DNA of 64,000 bases from Corynebacterium resistens DSM 45100 (lineage in GTDB: Bacteria; Actinomycetota; Actinomycetes; Mycobacteriales; Mycobacteriaceae), in the NCBI RefSeq assembly GCF_000177535.2, contig NC_015673.1, positions 248,001-312,000 on the forward strand. Reading direction: 5' to 3'. Positions 27,554-36,483 of the stretch are shown here, piece by piece (position 1 is the first letter of the stretch; each line of letters starts with the position of its first letter). A program made the position numbers and the translations under genes. Under the pieces are notes generated by a model that made no database searches, had not been told where the DNA came from, and was given only the letters and a program-made list of their open reading frames with translations.

Positions 27554-28216
27554 ATGACGGCTCCTACAGCCACCAACTACGCCACCGCGCCTCTTTCTGA
27601 GGTTTTGCGTCATGCAACCTCCATTGCTCACGAACATGCAGAGGGTTCGATGTTCATGACGAAGCTTCTCAGCGGAGACCTCAATGCCAATGCGATTTCC
27701 TCGCTTGCGGGCCAACTGTGGTTCATTTATGACGCCTTAGAAAACGCCGTTCGTCGGGTTTCCACCACACCGGTTGTGGCGCCAATCATGGATACTCGTT
27801 TGGAGCGACGTGCTGCGCTGGAAAACGATCTTTCGAGATTAATCGGCGGTGGTTGGCTCGACGAGATACGAATTCTTCCTGCGACAAAAAGATACGTCGA
27901 TCGTCTGAATTCCTTTGGGGAAGTGGACGCGGCCCGGGTTATCGCCCACCACTATGTCCGTTACCTCGGAGATATCTCCGGTGGACAAGTCATCGCAGCG
28001 CGTCTAGCCAGCTTCTATGGTATCGATTCGGAGGCATTGAAGTTCTATGATTTCGCCGCCATCGGCAAGATTCCTCCATACCGGGCCAACTACCGCCGAC
28101 AGCTCGATCAGCTTCTCCTCACTGAGGAACAACGCGTCGAGCTGATTGAAGAAGCCAAAGAGGCCTTTGCATTGAACACTGCGGTGTTCATGGATCTATT
28201 TGAGGTCTGCACATAG
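27554..28216 (+). CDS. hmuO: Heme oxygenase HmuO
   Basis: A 220-residue heme oxygenase that opens heme to biliverdin, CO and iron. The proximal His is His26 (IAHEHAEGS), and the distal helix IAHHYVRYLGDISGGQ is nearly identical to C. diphtheriae HmuO. It has no signal peptide, so it acts in the cytoplasm. It sits between htaB and htaC, 43 bp after htaB, without an evident promoter or DtxR box of its own, so it probably shares the heme-import transcript. In C. diphtheriae hmuO is at a separate locus. Confidence 0.96.
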   Translation: MTAPTATNYATAPLSEVLRHATSIAHEHAEGSMFMTKLLSGDLNANAISSLAGQLWFIYDALENAVRRVSTTPVVAPIMDTRLERRAALENDLSRLIGGGWLDEIRILPATKRYVDRLNSFGEVDAARVIAHHYVRYLGDISGGQVIAARLASFYGIDSEALKFYDFAAIGKIPPYRANYRRQLDQLLLTEEQRVELIEEAKEAFALNTAVFMDLFEVCT

Positions 28217-28390
28217 CTGGTCCCAAAACGGTCAGCGAACAATAACCCGCGCATCCCTGCACCCCACCTGGCGTCCAAACTGCGCCCCAGTTCCGACGTC
28301 CCGGCCCCGATGCCCACCCCATTCACCTACTTCTCTATCGTTCATCCGGGAATCCCCCTCGCGGATTTCCGCTAATCAAGGAGGCTATCC

Positions 28391-29260
28391 ATGTCCCGTA
28401 CCGCTACGCGCGGCCTCATCGCCGCTTCTCTAACTGGCACCGTCGCTTTCAGTGGAATGGTCGTTCCGCTGGCTCATTCTGCGGAGCCATCCAACGGAAA
28501 TACGCCGATCCTGGAAAATGGCACCTTCGCGTGGCCTATCAAAGCCTCGTTCCTTAACCATGTTCAAGGACCTCTTGCCCGTGGCACGGTTACCGCCAGT
28601 GGTGGTGCCAGATTCAAGGGAAACCAGTTCGTGTTCCCCGTTAACTCGACTAATACTTCTCTAGATGCACAGGGTAACGGAACCATCAGGCTGGATGGCG
28701 CTGCGCACCTCGTGGCGTATCGAGGTTTGGGACCTAACGGTGGCCCAGCTCTCGATGTAAAGTACTCAGACCTCCAATTAAGAGTCGCTGGCACTCGGGT
28801 TTCCCTACTTGGTGACTATGCCCTATCCGGGAGAACCGCGAATGATCCAACGCAGTTGGATAAGCGCGGCGATGATGAGGTCCTCGCTACGTTCACCGTG
28901 GATGCGCCGATTCGGCCGGGGACAGACTTCACCGCGATGGATCGCCCCACGGCAGCAGGAATCGGGTTGCAGCACTCCTTGCTTCGCTACAAAGAAGGTG
29001 AGGCATTCAAGGATGCGGATGTGGACCTTGTGCTCGACTATGCCGATAATAAGAAGGCTGATGATGTCACCCCGGTAGAACCAAAAGGCAGTGCGACTGG
29101 CTCGACGGGCCCTTCTCACGGCACCGCTAACGGGTCCTCCACAACCGGAACCGTCATTGGGGTAATCGTGGCCCTCATTGCAGCCGCGGGGGGTGGCGCA
29201 CTCGCGTTGGGAATGGTGGGGTGGCAGGGCATCCTGAAGAACCTCGGCATTCGTCTGTAG
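28391..29260 (+). CDS. htaC: HtaC-like HtaA-domain membrane protein with swapped ligand residues
   Basis: A 289-residue exported protein: signal peptide to about residue 31, one HtaA repeat (43-225), a Ser/Gly-rich linker and a C-terminal membrane helix (VIGVIVALIAAAGGGALAL). GGAGG precedes the ATG. Where HtaA and HtaB have the heme Tyr (SFRQYIQG) this protein has His57 (SFLNHVQG), and where they have the partner His (FEGHKG) it has Tyr110 (LVAYRG). The two residues appear exchanged, so heme binding may be preserved with altered chemistry. The 174-bp gap before it is C-rich and contains no recognisable regulator site. Confidence 0.85.
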   Translation: MSRTATRGLIAASLTGTVAFSGMVVPLAHSAEPSNGNTPILENGTFAWPIKASFLNHVQGPLARGTVTASGGARFKGNQFVFPVNSTNTSLDAQGNGTIRLDGAAHLVAYRGLGPNGGPALDVKYSDLQLRVAGTRVSLLGDYALSGRTANDPTQLDKRGDDEVLATFTVDAPIRPGTDFTAMDRPTAAGIGLQHSLLRYKEGEAFKDADVDLVLDYADNKKADDVTPVEPKGSATGSTGPSHGTANGSSTTGTVIGVIVALIAAAGGGALALGMVGWQGILKNLGIRL

Positions 29261-29370
29261 GTAGCCAAGTCAGTTCACTTCACTGGGGTAAGGTGGTGCC
29301 CAGCTGTGGCAACGACTGCATCGTTGCGACAGCGTCTCGCCCCGTCGGACTGGTTTGCTCCGCTGTCGCG

Positions 29371-30759
29371 CTATGCCAGCGCCTTACCCCGCTGTTCTGG
29401 CAGCATGAACGCCGCGATTGCCGCGACAGCGAAAGCCGCCCCGAACACGGCGAATAGCAGGCCTTGCCCACCGAAGGTCAAAATCGGCGGCACGATCAGA
29501 GGCGCTGCGATGGATGCGATACGCCCGAATCCAGCTGCTGCGCCCGTGCCAGTTCCGCGCAAGTGCGTGGGGTAAAGCTCCGGGCCCACGGCATATAGCG
29601 CGCCCCACGCACCCAAGTTGAAGAAGCTCAGCAAACAACCCGCAGCGATAATCTGCCATTCGGCATTCGCAACACCGTATAGCCCAGCAGCGACGGCCGA
29701 GCCCGCCAGGAACGTCGCCAGGGTAGGGCGCCTCCCCCAGCGTTCAATCAGAAACGCACTCACCGCATAACCCGGCAGCTGCGCCAGCGTGATAATCAGG
29801 GTAAAAGTAAACGACTTCACCAGCGTGAACCCCTGCGCATGCAGCAGCGACGGAATCCAGATGAACGCCCCGTAGTAGCTCAAGTTGATGCAGAACCACA
29901 CCGTCCACAGCGCTGCCGTACGTTTGCGCAGGTTGGTCGCCCAGATGGAACTCGCGCTTGCCAGCTCCTCTTCTTCGACCGACGCCACGACGTGCCCGAA
30001 TTCGCTTTCCTTCGGCTGCTTGTTCAGCGCGGGGGAGGCCTCGAAGTCGCGGACGATCTTCTCGGCCTCGTCGTGGCGCCCGTTATTTTCCAAGAAACGG
30101 ACGGATTCGGGCAATCCTAGCCGGATCACGAGAGCGTACAGAGCGGGGACACAACCTAGGGCGAGGGCCCAGCGCCACCCGGCATCGGCGGAAGAAACGA
30201 CAAACGCACCGATGCAGGCTGCTGCGATCCAACCGGCAGCCCAAAAGGCCTCCAGCAGAACGACCATGCGGCCACGTACAGCGCGAGGGGAGAATTCGGA
30301 GACCAGCGTGGATGCCACGGGAAGTTCGGCACCAAGGCCCAAACCCACGACGAAGCGGAGCGCGATCAACACTGCGAGCGATCCCGCTAATGCGCTGGCC
30401 CCCGTCGCCAGACCGTAGATGAGCAACGTGGCTGCGAAGATGTTGCGTCGGCCGAATTTATCGGCCAGTAAGCCACCCAATGTTGCGCCGATGGCCATGC
30501 CGATAAAACCAGCAGACGCAAGCCATGAGGTTTCAGTTTTCGCTAGGTTCCATTGCGCAGCTAGGGCAGCCATGATGAAAGAGATGAGGCCGACATCCAT
30601 GGCATCCAGCGCCCACCCGATCCCGGAACCGGTGAGTAGTTTCACGTGGCGGCGATTGACGGGGAGCGCATCGAGTCGGTCGTTCCGCGAGAGCTGGCCG
30701 GCCTCGGCAGAGTTTGAAGCAGTGGCGGGGAAGCTAGGCTGCGGAGCGGGGTTTGTCAT
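29371..30759 (-). CDS. MFS transporter, sugar/aromatic-acid porter type
   Basis: A 462-residue protein with twelve membrane helices in two halves and a long cytoplasmic loop. The MFS signatures LADKFGRRNIFA (loop 2-3) and RVVGLGLGAELPVASTLVSEFSPRAVRG-like sequence after helix 4 place it near the SP/AAHS families that carry organic acids or nicotinate. The start at MTNPAPQPSF is family-like; the frame upstream to 31134 is not. The substrate is unknown. It diverges from rlmB across about 100 bp. Confidence 0.82.
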   Translation of the reverse strand: MTNPAPQPSFPATASNSAEAGQLSRNDRLDALPVNRRHVKLLTGSGIGWALDAMDVGLISFIMAALAAQWNLAKTETSWLASAGFIGMAIGATLGGLLADKFGRRNIFAATLLIYGLATGASALAGSLAVLIALRFVVGLGLGAELPVASTLVSEFSPRAVRGRMVVLLEAFWAAGWIAAACIGAFVVSSADAGWRWALALGCVPALYALVIRLGLPESVRFLENNGRHDEAEKIVRDFEASPALNKQPKESEFGHVVASVEEEELASASSIWATNLRKRTAALWTVWFCINLSYYGAFIWIPSLLHAQGFTLVKSFTFTLIITLAQLPGYAVSAFLIERWGRRPTLATFLAGSAVAAGLYGVANAEWQIIAAGCLLSFFNLGAWGALYAVGPELYPTHLRGTGTGAAAGFGRIASIAAPLIVPPILTFGGQGLLFAVFGAAFAVAAIAAFMLPEQRGKALA

Positions 30760-30860
30760 AGAAATGAAAATAGTACATCTGCCGAGCCAACCGATAGGAT
30801 AGGCGAAAGTCATCAATGAAAAATTAATGCACGTAATCGAGCATGCAGAGGGGCCAGATA

Positions 30861-31811
30861 ATGGCAGGAAATTCACGTCGCACGGGTGCGGTACGTAAGA
30901 CCGAGCGCAAGGGGGCGGCAAAGGGGTCGGGCGGTCAACGGCGTAAAGGTCTGCGTGGTAGGAAGGCCACGCCAAAGGCGGAAGACCGCACGTATCACCC
31001 AGCCCATCGCCGCAAGAAAGAGGCCGAGCGCCGAGCTTCAGGTGCGCATAATCGGCATGAGCGCGCTGATGCAGTGGAGCTCGTCGTGGGGCGAAACCCT
31101 GTTGTGGAGTGCCTGCACGCCAATGTTCCAGCAACCGCGTTGTATGTAGCAGAGGGCACTAAGAACGACGAACGCCTCTCCGAAGCAGTGCATACCTGTG
31201 CCGACCGCGGAATCTCGGTGCTGGAGGTCAGCCGCCAAGAGCTGGATCGTATGACTGGTAACGGAATGCACCAGGGCATTGGTCTGCAAATTCCGCCGTA
31301 CAAATATACCGAGGTCGAAGACCTTATTGAATCCACCGCGAACGCGGCTACACCAGGCATGATCGTCGCACTCGATAACATCACTGATCCCCGCAACTTG
31401 GGTGCGGTCATTCGATCAGTAGCGGCTTTCGGCGGTCACGGTGTAGTCATTCCGGAACGACGCAGCGCTTCCGTGACTGCAGTTGCATGGCGTACCTCTG
31501 CTGGTACCGCTGCACGCCTTCCTGTAGCTAAGGCCACGAACATGGTCCGTACCCTGAAGCAGTTCCAGCAAGCGGGCTACCAGGTGGTCGGTTTGGATGC
31601 CGGAGGGGACCACACTTTGGATACTTACGATGGCACCACGCCGGTGGTGATCGTGGTGGGTTCCGAAGGCAAGGGCTTGTCTCGCCTAGTTTCGGAAACC
31701 TGCGACACGATCATGTCCGTCCCCATGGCTAAATGGGTGGAATCGCTCAACGCATCCGTTGCTGCCGGTGTGGTGCTCAGCGAATTCGCGCGTCAACGTC
31801 GAGCGAAGTAG
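30861..31811 (+). CDS. rlmB: 23S rRNA 2'-O-methyltransferase RlmB (TrmH/SpoU family)
   Basis: A 316-residue SPOUT-class enzyme methylating a ribose 2'-OH, predicted 23S rRNA G2251. A basic 70-residue N-terminal extension (Lys/Arg-rich) is followed by the substrate-binding domain ([13 protein letters not shown]) and the knotted catalytic domain with [25 protein letters not shown] and [24 protein letters not shown] 8 bases before MAGNSRRTG sets the start; a Met six codons upstream is less likely. The cysS-rlmB order is conserved in mycobacteria, but here accessory genes and the hmu region lie between them. Confidence 0.93.
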   Translation: MAGNSRRTGAVRKTERKGAAKGSGGQRRKGLRGRKATPKAEDRTYHPAHRRKKEAERRASGAHNRHERADAVELVVGRNPVVECLHANVPATALYVAEGTKNDERLSEAVHTCADRGISVLEVSRQELDRMTGNGMHQGIGLQIPPYKYTEVEDLIESTANAATPGMIVALDNITDPRNLGAVIRSVAAFGGHGVVIPERRSASVTAVAWRTSAGTAARLPVAKATNMVRTLKQFQQAGYQVVGLDAGGDHTLDTYDGTTPVVIVVGSEGKGLSRLVSETCDTIMSVPMAKWVESLNASVAAGVVLSEFARQRRAK

Positions 31812-31819
31812 CTCAGCAG

Positions 31820-33466
31820 CTAGCTCAGAATCCTAGAGAGGTCGATCTGCTCCCAGGCCCGCCGTAGTTCAGCTTGGGGGTCCTGCTGGAGATCCTCTGC
31901 GTGGGGGAAGTTGGCGTCGAAAATAAGAGTCGAGTAGCCAGATGAGTAGGGCGCGAAGCCCGGGTCTCCGTCATGGATGAAGGCACGCCAACGATTGTGC
32001 ATCGCCACCGAGGTGGCATTCAGTTGGGCACGGCCTCCCATCAATAGCGCGATGCGTCCTTTATCTTCCCGGTAACGACGGAAGAGAATTGGCAGGTCGA
32101 GAGCGTGCATGGAACCTATGCCGGAACGGCGCAAGAAGGGGGTGGTGGTATCCAATCGATATAGCCATGTTTTTTCGGGGGAGTGATTGCGAGCCATTTG
32201 CCACGTTGGTGCGGTGAAGATTGAATCGCCGAAGAAACGACCGGTCATTAGGCGAGAGGTTGCCGAGTCGTAGTGTTTTTCGAGGATGTCCATGCCATGT
32301 TCGCCATGTACGCGCGCGAAGTTGGTGGCGCGTTGTCGTTGCACACGGCGGGGGTTCGGCTCCAAGCGCATCATGTCGTATTCATTCATGTTGGTGCCGG
32401 TTAGCAGCGGAATATCCAAGGTTGCGCCGGGAGCCAAGGGGTGCTGAGGTAGTAGATCGCCATCGATCACTGGAGCGAATGGGCCGGAGATACTGTGAGG
32501 ATTAGCGGCTTGGTAGCGCACAAGCTCATCAGAAAGCTGCCCCAGCAACAGCGCATCGGCTTGGAGCATCTCCTTGGTCGCCTGCCGTAGTTCATCCGCG
32601 CTGAGCTCGGGCGGTGAAACTCGCACATTGGTGCGTTCCTTCACAGGTAATTCCTGCTCTCTACTGAGGCGATGGAACCAGCGGGCAGCAAGGTCGGTCC
32701 ACTCGCGGGCGTGCTGAGGGGAATGGGCAATGTTGCCAGCAGGGGATTGGGAAATCGCACCACGGATGATTCCCTGCAATGAAGGTGTGGCTAGGAGAGC
32801 GTTGACCATGGAGCCACCAGAGGATTCCCCCATGATGGTTATCCGGCTCGCATCGCCGCCGAAAGCTGAGGCATTCTCGTGGACCCATTGGATTGCGGCG
32901 ATGAGGTCGGAATGCCCGGGGTTCGTTTCGGCATCGTCGGGGCCGAAAGTTCCTTCGCGGACCGCTAGCTGGCCCAGCAAGCCGACTCGGTAGTTCACAG
33001 CCACGAATACGCAATCCATGGACGTTGCGAAGTACTCTCCCGAGAATAGTGGCTGCGCTGCCGAGCCGTGCACATTGGAACCACCATGAATCCAGATGAC
33101 AATGGGGCGGTTAGCGCTGGAACTAAAAACTTCGCCCGCGTCCGCGCCTGCGTCGGGGACTACGACATTGAGCCATAGGCAGTCCTCGCTGCCGAATTGC
33201 CTGCCGCCAGTTTTCTTCGGTTTTGGGCGGTATTGTGCGCAGAAGGGGCCAGAGTCGTCGGCACGGTACACCGTGGTCCAAGGGGTTTTGGGCTGAGCGC
33301 GTTTGAAACGCAAGGGGCCTACGGGCGGTTCAGCATAAGGGATTCCGCGGAAGGCTGCCACGCCGTTTTCCTTGTGTCCCTTGACCGGTCCCGTGGTGGT
33401 CTCGACGATCCATGGGCTGTTTGCGTGGTGTGAACTGTGGGGATTCGAAGAAATAGGCACAGCCAC
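31820..33466 (-). CDS. Type B carboxylesterase
   Basis: A 548-residue alpha/beta hydrolase of the carboxylesterase/cholinesterase family. Signatures: EDCLWLNVVVP, the oxyanion segment IHGGSN, the nucleophile elbow GESSGGS, and a catalytic His in SMHALDLPILF. No signal peptide is visible, so it is probably cytoplasmic. Convergent with rlmB, the stops only 8 bp apart. Substrate unknown; esters of short acids are usual for this family. Confidence 0.9.
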   Translation of the reverse strand: MAVPISSNPHSSHHANSPWIVETTTGPVKGHKENGVAAFRGIPYAEPPVGPLRFKRAQPKTPWTTVYRADDSGPFCAQYRPKPKKTGGRQFGSEDCLWLNVVVPDAGADAGEVFSSSANRPIVIWIHGGSNVHGSAAQPLFSGEYFATSMDCVFVAVNYRVGLLGQLAVREGTFGPDDAETNPGHSDLIAAIQWVHENASAFGGDASRITIMGESSGGSMVNALLATPSLQGIIRGAISQSPAGNIAHSPQHAREWTDLAARWFHRLSREQELPVKERTNVRVSPPELSADELRQATKEMLQADALLLGQLSDELVRYQAANPHSISGPFAPVIDGDLLPQHPLAPGATLDIPLLTGTNMNEYDMMRLEPNPRRVQRQRATNFARVHGEHGMDILEKHYDSATSRLMTGRFFGDSIFTAPTWQMARNHSPEKTWLYRLDTTTPFLRRSGIGSMHALDLPILFRRYREDKGRIALLMGGRAQLNATSVAMHNRWRAFIHDGDPGFAPYSSGYSTLIFDANFPHAEDLQQDPQAELRRAWEQIDLSRILS

Positions 33467-33489
33467 TAGCCTATAAAATAATTCTTAAG

Positions 33490-34473
33490 TTATAAATGCT
33501 TCTCGGAGAATGGGTCGCCTAGGTGGTGGGATGGCTCGGAGCTCTCGTTGGAATGCTCGGCCACATTGCCGCTAGCTTTCGCTGCTGCCACGCTACCCAC
33601 TTCTGTATATTCGCGCGCTTTGTGTTCATCCGCATTCATCGTTCGTGCCCGCGCCCAAGCAATCCCTCGACAAAGCAGGTAGATCAGGAAACTGAGGGTG
33701 GTCACGAACACCGAAACGGGCAACCCCGGTGCCAGAGAAAGCACAAGACCTCCCACCGCAGCGACGACGGAAAACACTCCGGATAGTGTTACCGCAATAA
33801 CAGGATTATTCGTGACCTTGACTGCCGCTGCGCCAGGGGTGATTAGCAGCGCGATCAGCAGCAATGCTCCGACAATTTGCACACCCTGGCTGGCCACTAC
33901 ACCAATCAATACGGCGAAAACCAGTGAAAGCAGCCTCACTTTCACCCCGCTGGCAGCCGCTAGCACCGGATCCACGGTCGCGAACAACAAGGGGCGCCAT
34001 AGCAAGGCCACTACTACGACAATGGCCACTGTTATCACGGCTAACAATCCCAATGAGCTGGAGCTCACACCAACGATCTGTCCAGTTAGCAAACTGAATG
34101 CGGCCGAACTACGCCCGGGATATAGGTAGATGAAAAGCACCGAAAGTCCCATGCCGAAGCTCAAAACGACCGCAACGATTGAGTCTTGTTCCTTCATCCC
34201 CAAAGCTGCCAACACGACAGCGGCTAGGACCGCACCGAGTAACGCGCCCCAACTGACTCCCACGCCGAAAAGGAGAGCAGCCGAAGCACCCATCAGTGCC
34301 AGCTCACCCGTTGAGTGTGCTGCAAAGCTCATGTTGCGCATCACAATCAACGGAGCGATCGCGCCGGAAACGATGCCCAGTAGTAGCGCTGCCAGAATCG
34401 CATGCTGTACGAAGTCGACTTGCAGAAGCGCGATCGTATCGTCCCACCACATGCCGGTGTGAAACTCGTTCAT
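33490..34473 (-). CDS. znuB: Zinc ABC importer permease ZnuB
   Basis: A 327-residue ABC-3 type permease with about eight to nine membrane helices (IVSGAIAPLIVMRNMSFAAHS, GALLLIALLITPGAAA). Its ATG overlaps the ATPase stop by 4 bp. The long, charged C-terminal tail is unusual but carries no motif. With znuC and znuA it forms a zinc uptake operon; manganese is the main alternative, but the His-rich binding protein favours zinc. Confidence 0.9.
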   Translation of the reverse strand: MNEFHTGMWWDDTIALLQVDFVQHAILAALLLGIVSGAIAPLIVMRNMSFAAHSTGELALMGASAALLFGVGVSWGALLGAVLAAVVLAALGMKEQDSIVAVVLSFGMGLSVLFIYLYPGRSSAAFSLLTGQIVGVSSSSLGLLAVITVAIVVVVALLWRPLLFATVDPVLAAASGVKVRLLSLVFAVLIGVVASQGVQIVGALLLIALLITPGAAAVKVTNNPVIAVTLSGVFSVVAAVGGLVLSLAPGLPVSVFVTTLSFLIYLLCRGIAWARARTMNADEHKAREYTEVGSVAAAKASGNVAEHSNESSEPSHHLGDPFSEKHL

Positions 34474-35171
34474 ATAACGATCAACCTTCCATCGACATTG
34501 AGGACACGCACATCGGTTTTGTACAGCTCGGAAAGAGATTCACTCGTCATAACTTCATCCACGGTTCCGACCGTGTGTCCATGCGGTGTGAGGTACAGCA
34601 CGCGATCCGTTACCCCCAGAATCGGATTAATACCGTGCGTTACGAACACCACTGCGGTGTTCTTTTCCCGTCGCCGCCTATCCAACAGCTGGACTGTCCG
34701 CTTCTGCGCCCGCATATCCAAAGAAAGCAGGGGCTCATCACACAACAACAGTTCGGGATCATTGGCAAAAGCTTGTGCCTGCCAAATAAGCTGCTGCTGG
34801 CCCCCTGAAAGCTGACCAATTCTGCGCTCGGCCAGCCCTGTTGCTCCTACCTCTTCGAGCGCCTTTTCTACTTTCGCAGCTTTCGCCCTTCTTTTTTTGA
34901 CGACGCCATGTGCCACCGCGAGACCGACTAGATCCTTGGCACGAATGGGGATATTGGGATCAAACATCCGTTGCTGGGGAATGTAGCCGATTCGGCCACT
35001 GACCTCGCAGTGCCCGCTGGTGAGTTTGCGAGTGCCTAGCGCAACGTTGAGGAGCGTGGATTTACCCACCCCATTGGTGCCTAAGACTGCGAGGAACTCA
35101 CCTTGCGCGACCTCAAGACTGAGGTCGCGCCATAGTGGGTCCACCGCGGCGTCGGTAAAAGAAAGAACCAT
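34470..35171 (-). CDS. znuC: Zinc ABC importer ATPase ZnuC
   Basis: A 233-residue ATPase with Walker A GTNGVGKST, signature LSGGQQQLIWQA, Walker B LLLCDEPLLSLD and switch His in VTHGIN. It lies 19 bp after znuA and overlaps znuB by 4 bp, so all three genes are translationally coupled. Confidence 0.92.
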   Translation of the reverse strand: MVLSFTDAAVDPLWRDLSLEVAQGEFLAVLGTNGVGKSTLLNVALGTRKLTSGHCEVSGRIGYIPQQRMFDPNIPIRAKDLVGLAVAHGVVKKRRAKAAKVEKALEEVGATGLAERRIGQLSGGQQQLIWQAQAFANDPELLLCDEPLLSLDMRAQKRTVQLLDRRRREKNTAVVFVTHGINPILGVTDRVLYLTPHGHTVGTVDEVMTSESLSELYKTDVRVLNVDGRLIVI

Positions 35172-35190
35172 GGTGGTTTAATTTACGCTC

Positions 35191-36222
35191 TTACTTGGTC
35201 GCAGCTTCAAGGTCGGAGATGAGTTTGTCCGCGTACTGCAGGTAATCCTGATCATTATCGGGGGTTTCATTCACGTTGATGATCTTGATACCGGCTTGCT
35301 TGGCAGCTGAGGTGAGCTGCTGGGCGGCTGGGGTTTGCGACTGCTCATTCGTGATGAGAATGTCGGCCTTTTTGGAAGTGATGACTTCGCGTGCGGCAGC
35401 GAGGTCAGCGGCGGAAGGTTCAGATTCCGCGAAGACTGTTTTCGCGAAAGCGTCAGGGGTGACATCCTTGAGTTCGGAGTCTTTTACCACGTCAGATGCG
35501 ATGGATTCCGTGAGGACGACGTTCTTGCCCTTCAGGGCCTTGATGCGGTCCGCGAACTCGTTGGTTTTCTTCTTGAACTCGGCGGGATCCTTGGAGATGG
35601 AGTTGTCCTTGGAATTCAATTCCTGCGCGAGCTTATCGGCAAAACCATTGACTGTGTCCATGTCGAACCAGATGTGTGGATTTTCGCCGTGGTTGTAGCC
35701 TTCGTGGCTGTGATTGTGCTCGCCTTCGCTATGGCTGTCCTCACTTTCGCCGTGGTTATGGCCTTCATGCCCGTGGTCATCATGGCCTTCATGTCCACCG
35801 GTTGTGTCGGAGCCGTGGCTTTGCTCCCCGTGGTTTTCAGATCCGTGATCGTGGTGATGGGCTTCGCCAACTGGCTTAGCCGTCACTAGCGGAGTGCCTT
35901 GCTCAACGTGGTCAGTCAACCAATTGTCGTAACCTGCGCCATTGCCAACCACGATGTCGGCATTCTTGAGCTCCGCCAGGTCCCTTGCCGTGGCTTCGTA
36001 CTCGTGTGGATCGTCTTGGTTATTGTCCAAAATGGTCACGACCTTTACATTGTCGTGCCCTTTGGCTACTTCCTCGGCAATGTCCCCCCATACGGATGTG
36101 GAGGCGACGACCTTGATTTCCTTACCATCTGCGGCCTGATCGGAGGATCCGCCGTCTGCACATGCTGTTACACCAAAGCCCAAAGTAAGGGTGGCTGCGA
36201 TTCCGGCCAAAGTCTTCTTCAT
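35191..36222 (-). CDS. znuA: Zinc ABC importer binding lipoprotein ZnuA
   Basis: A 343-residue cluster A-I metal-binding lipoprotein: signal peptide with lipobox VTACAD, N-lobe, a long His/Asp/Glu-rich loop (about residues 120-190, some twenty His), then NPHIWFDMDTVNG and the C-lobe. The His-rich loop is typical of zinc-specific members (ZnuA/AdcA). The ATG at 36222 is chosen because the next upstream frame to 36357 reads through AT-rich non-signal sequence. A 15-bp palindrome 29 bp upstream is a likely Zur operator. Confidence 0.93.
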   Translation of the reverse strand: MKKTLAGIAATLTLGFGVTACADGGSSDQAADGKEIKVVASTSVWGDIAEEVAKGHDNVKVVTILDNNQDDPHEYEATARDLAELKNADIVVGNGAGYDNWLTDHVEQGTPLVTAKPVGEAHHHDHGSENHGEQSHGSDTTGGHEGHDDHGHEGHNHGESEDSHSEGEHNHSHEGYNHGENPHIWFDMDTVNGFADKLAQELNSKDNSISKDPAEFKKKTNEFADRIKALKGKNVVLTESIASDVVKDSELKDVTPDAFAKTVFAESEPSAADLAAAREVITSKKADILITNEQSQTPAAQQLTSAAKQAGIKIINVNETPDNDQDYLQYADKLISDLEAATK

Positions 36223-36250
36223 ATTAAACGCTCTCGTTTTATCTCGAATG

Positions 36251-36265
36251 TGACAACCGTTATCA
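36251..36265 (-). promoter_or_regulatory. Probable Zur operator of znuACB
   Basis: TGACAACCGTTATCA is a 7-1-7 inverted repeat with one mismatched pair, close to corynebacterial Zur sites of the form TGAxAACxGTTxTCA. It lies just before the znuA start. Confidence 0.6.
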
Positions 36266-36483
36266 GTGCCTATCCAAAACATCATACAAGTGGGTGGAAA
36301 ACAGGCATAGGTGAGGATGGGGAGGGTCTGAGTTTGGTTTTTGGGGGTGATTGGCACTAGATACTGCCAAACCGATGTTCGTGATGGGCGTCACTCAGGT
36401 AGCGTGTCTGTGAGTCACAAACCGTGGCGCGCCATGAGGCTTCTGGCAGGAGCCTCCCAATTAGCGAAACTGAACTTTTTTCG

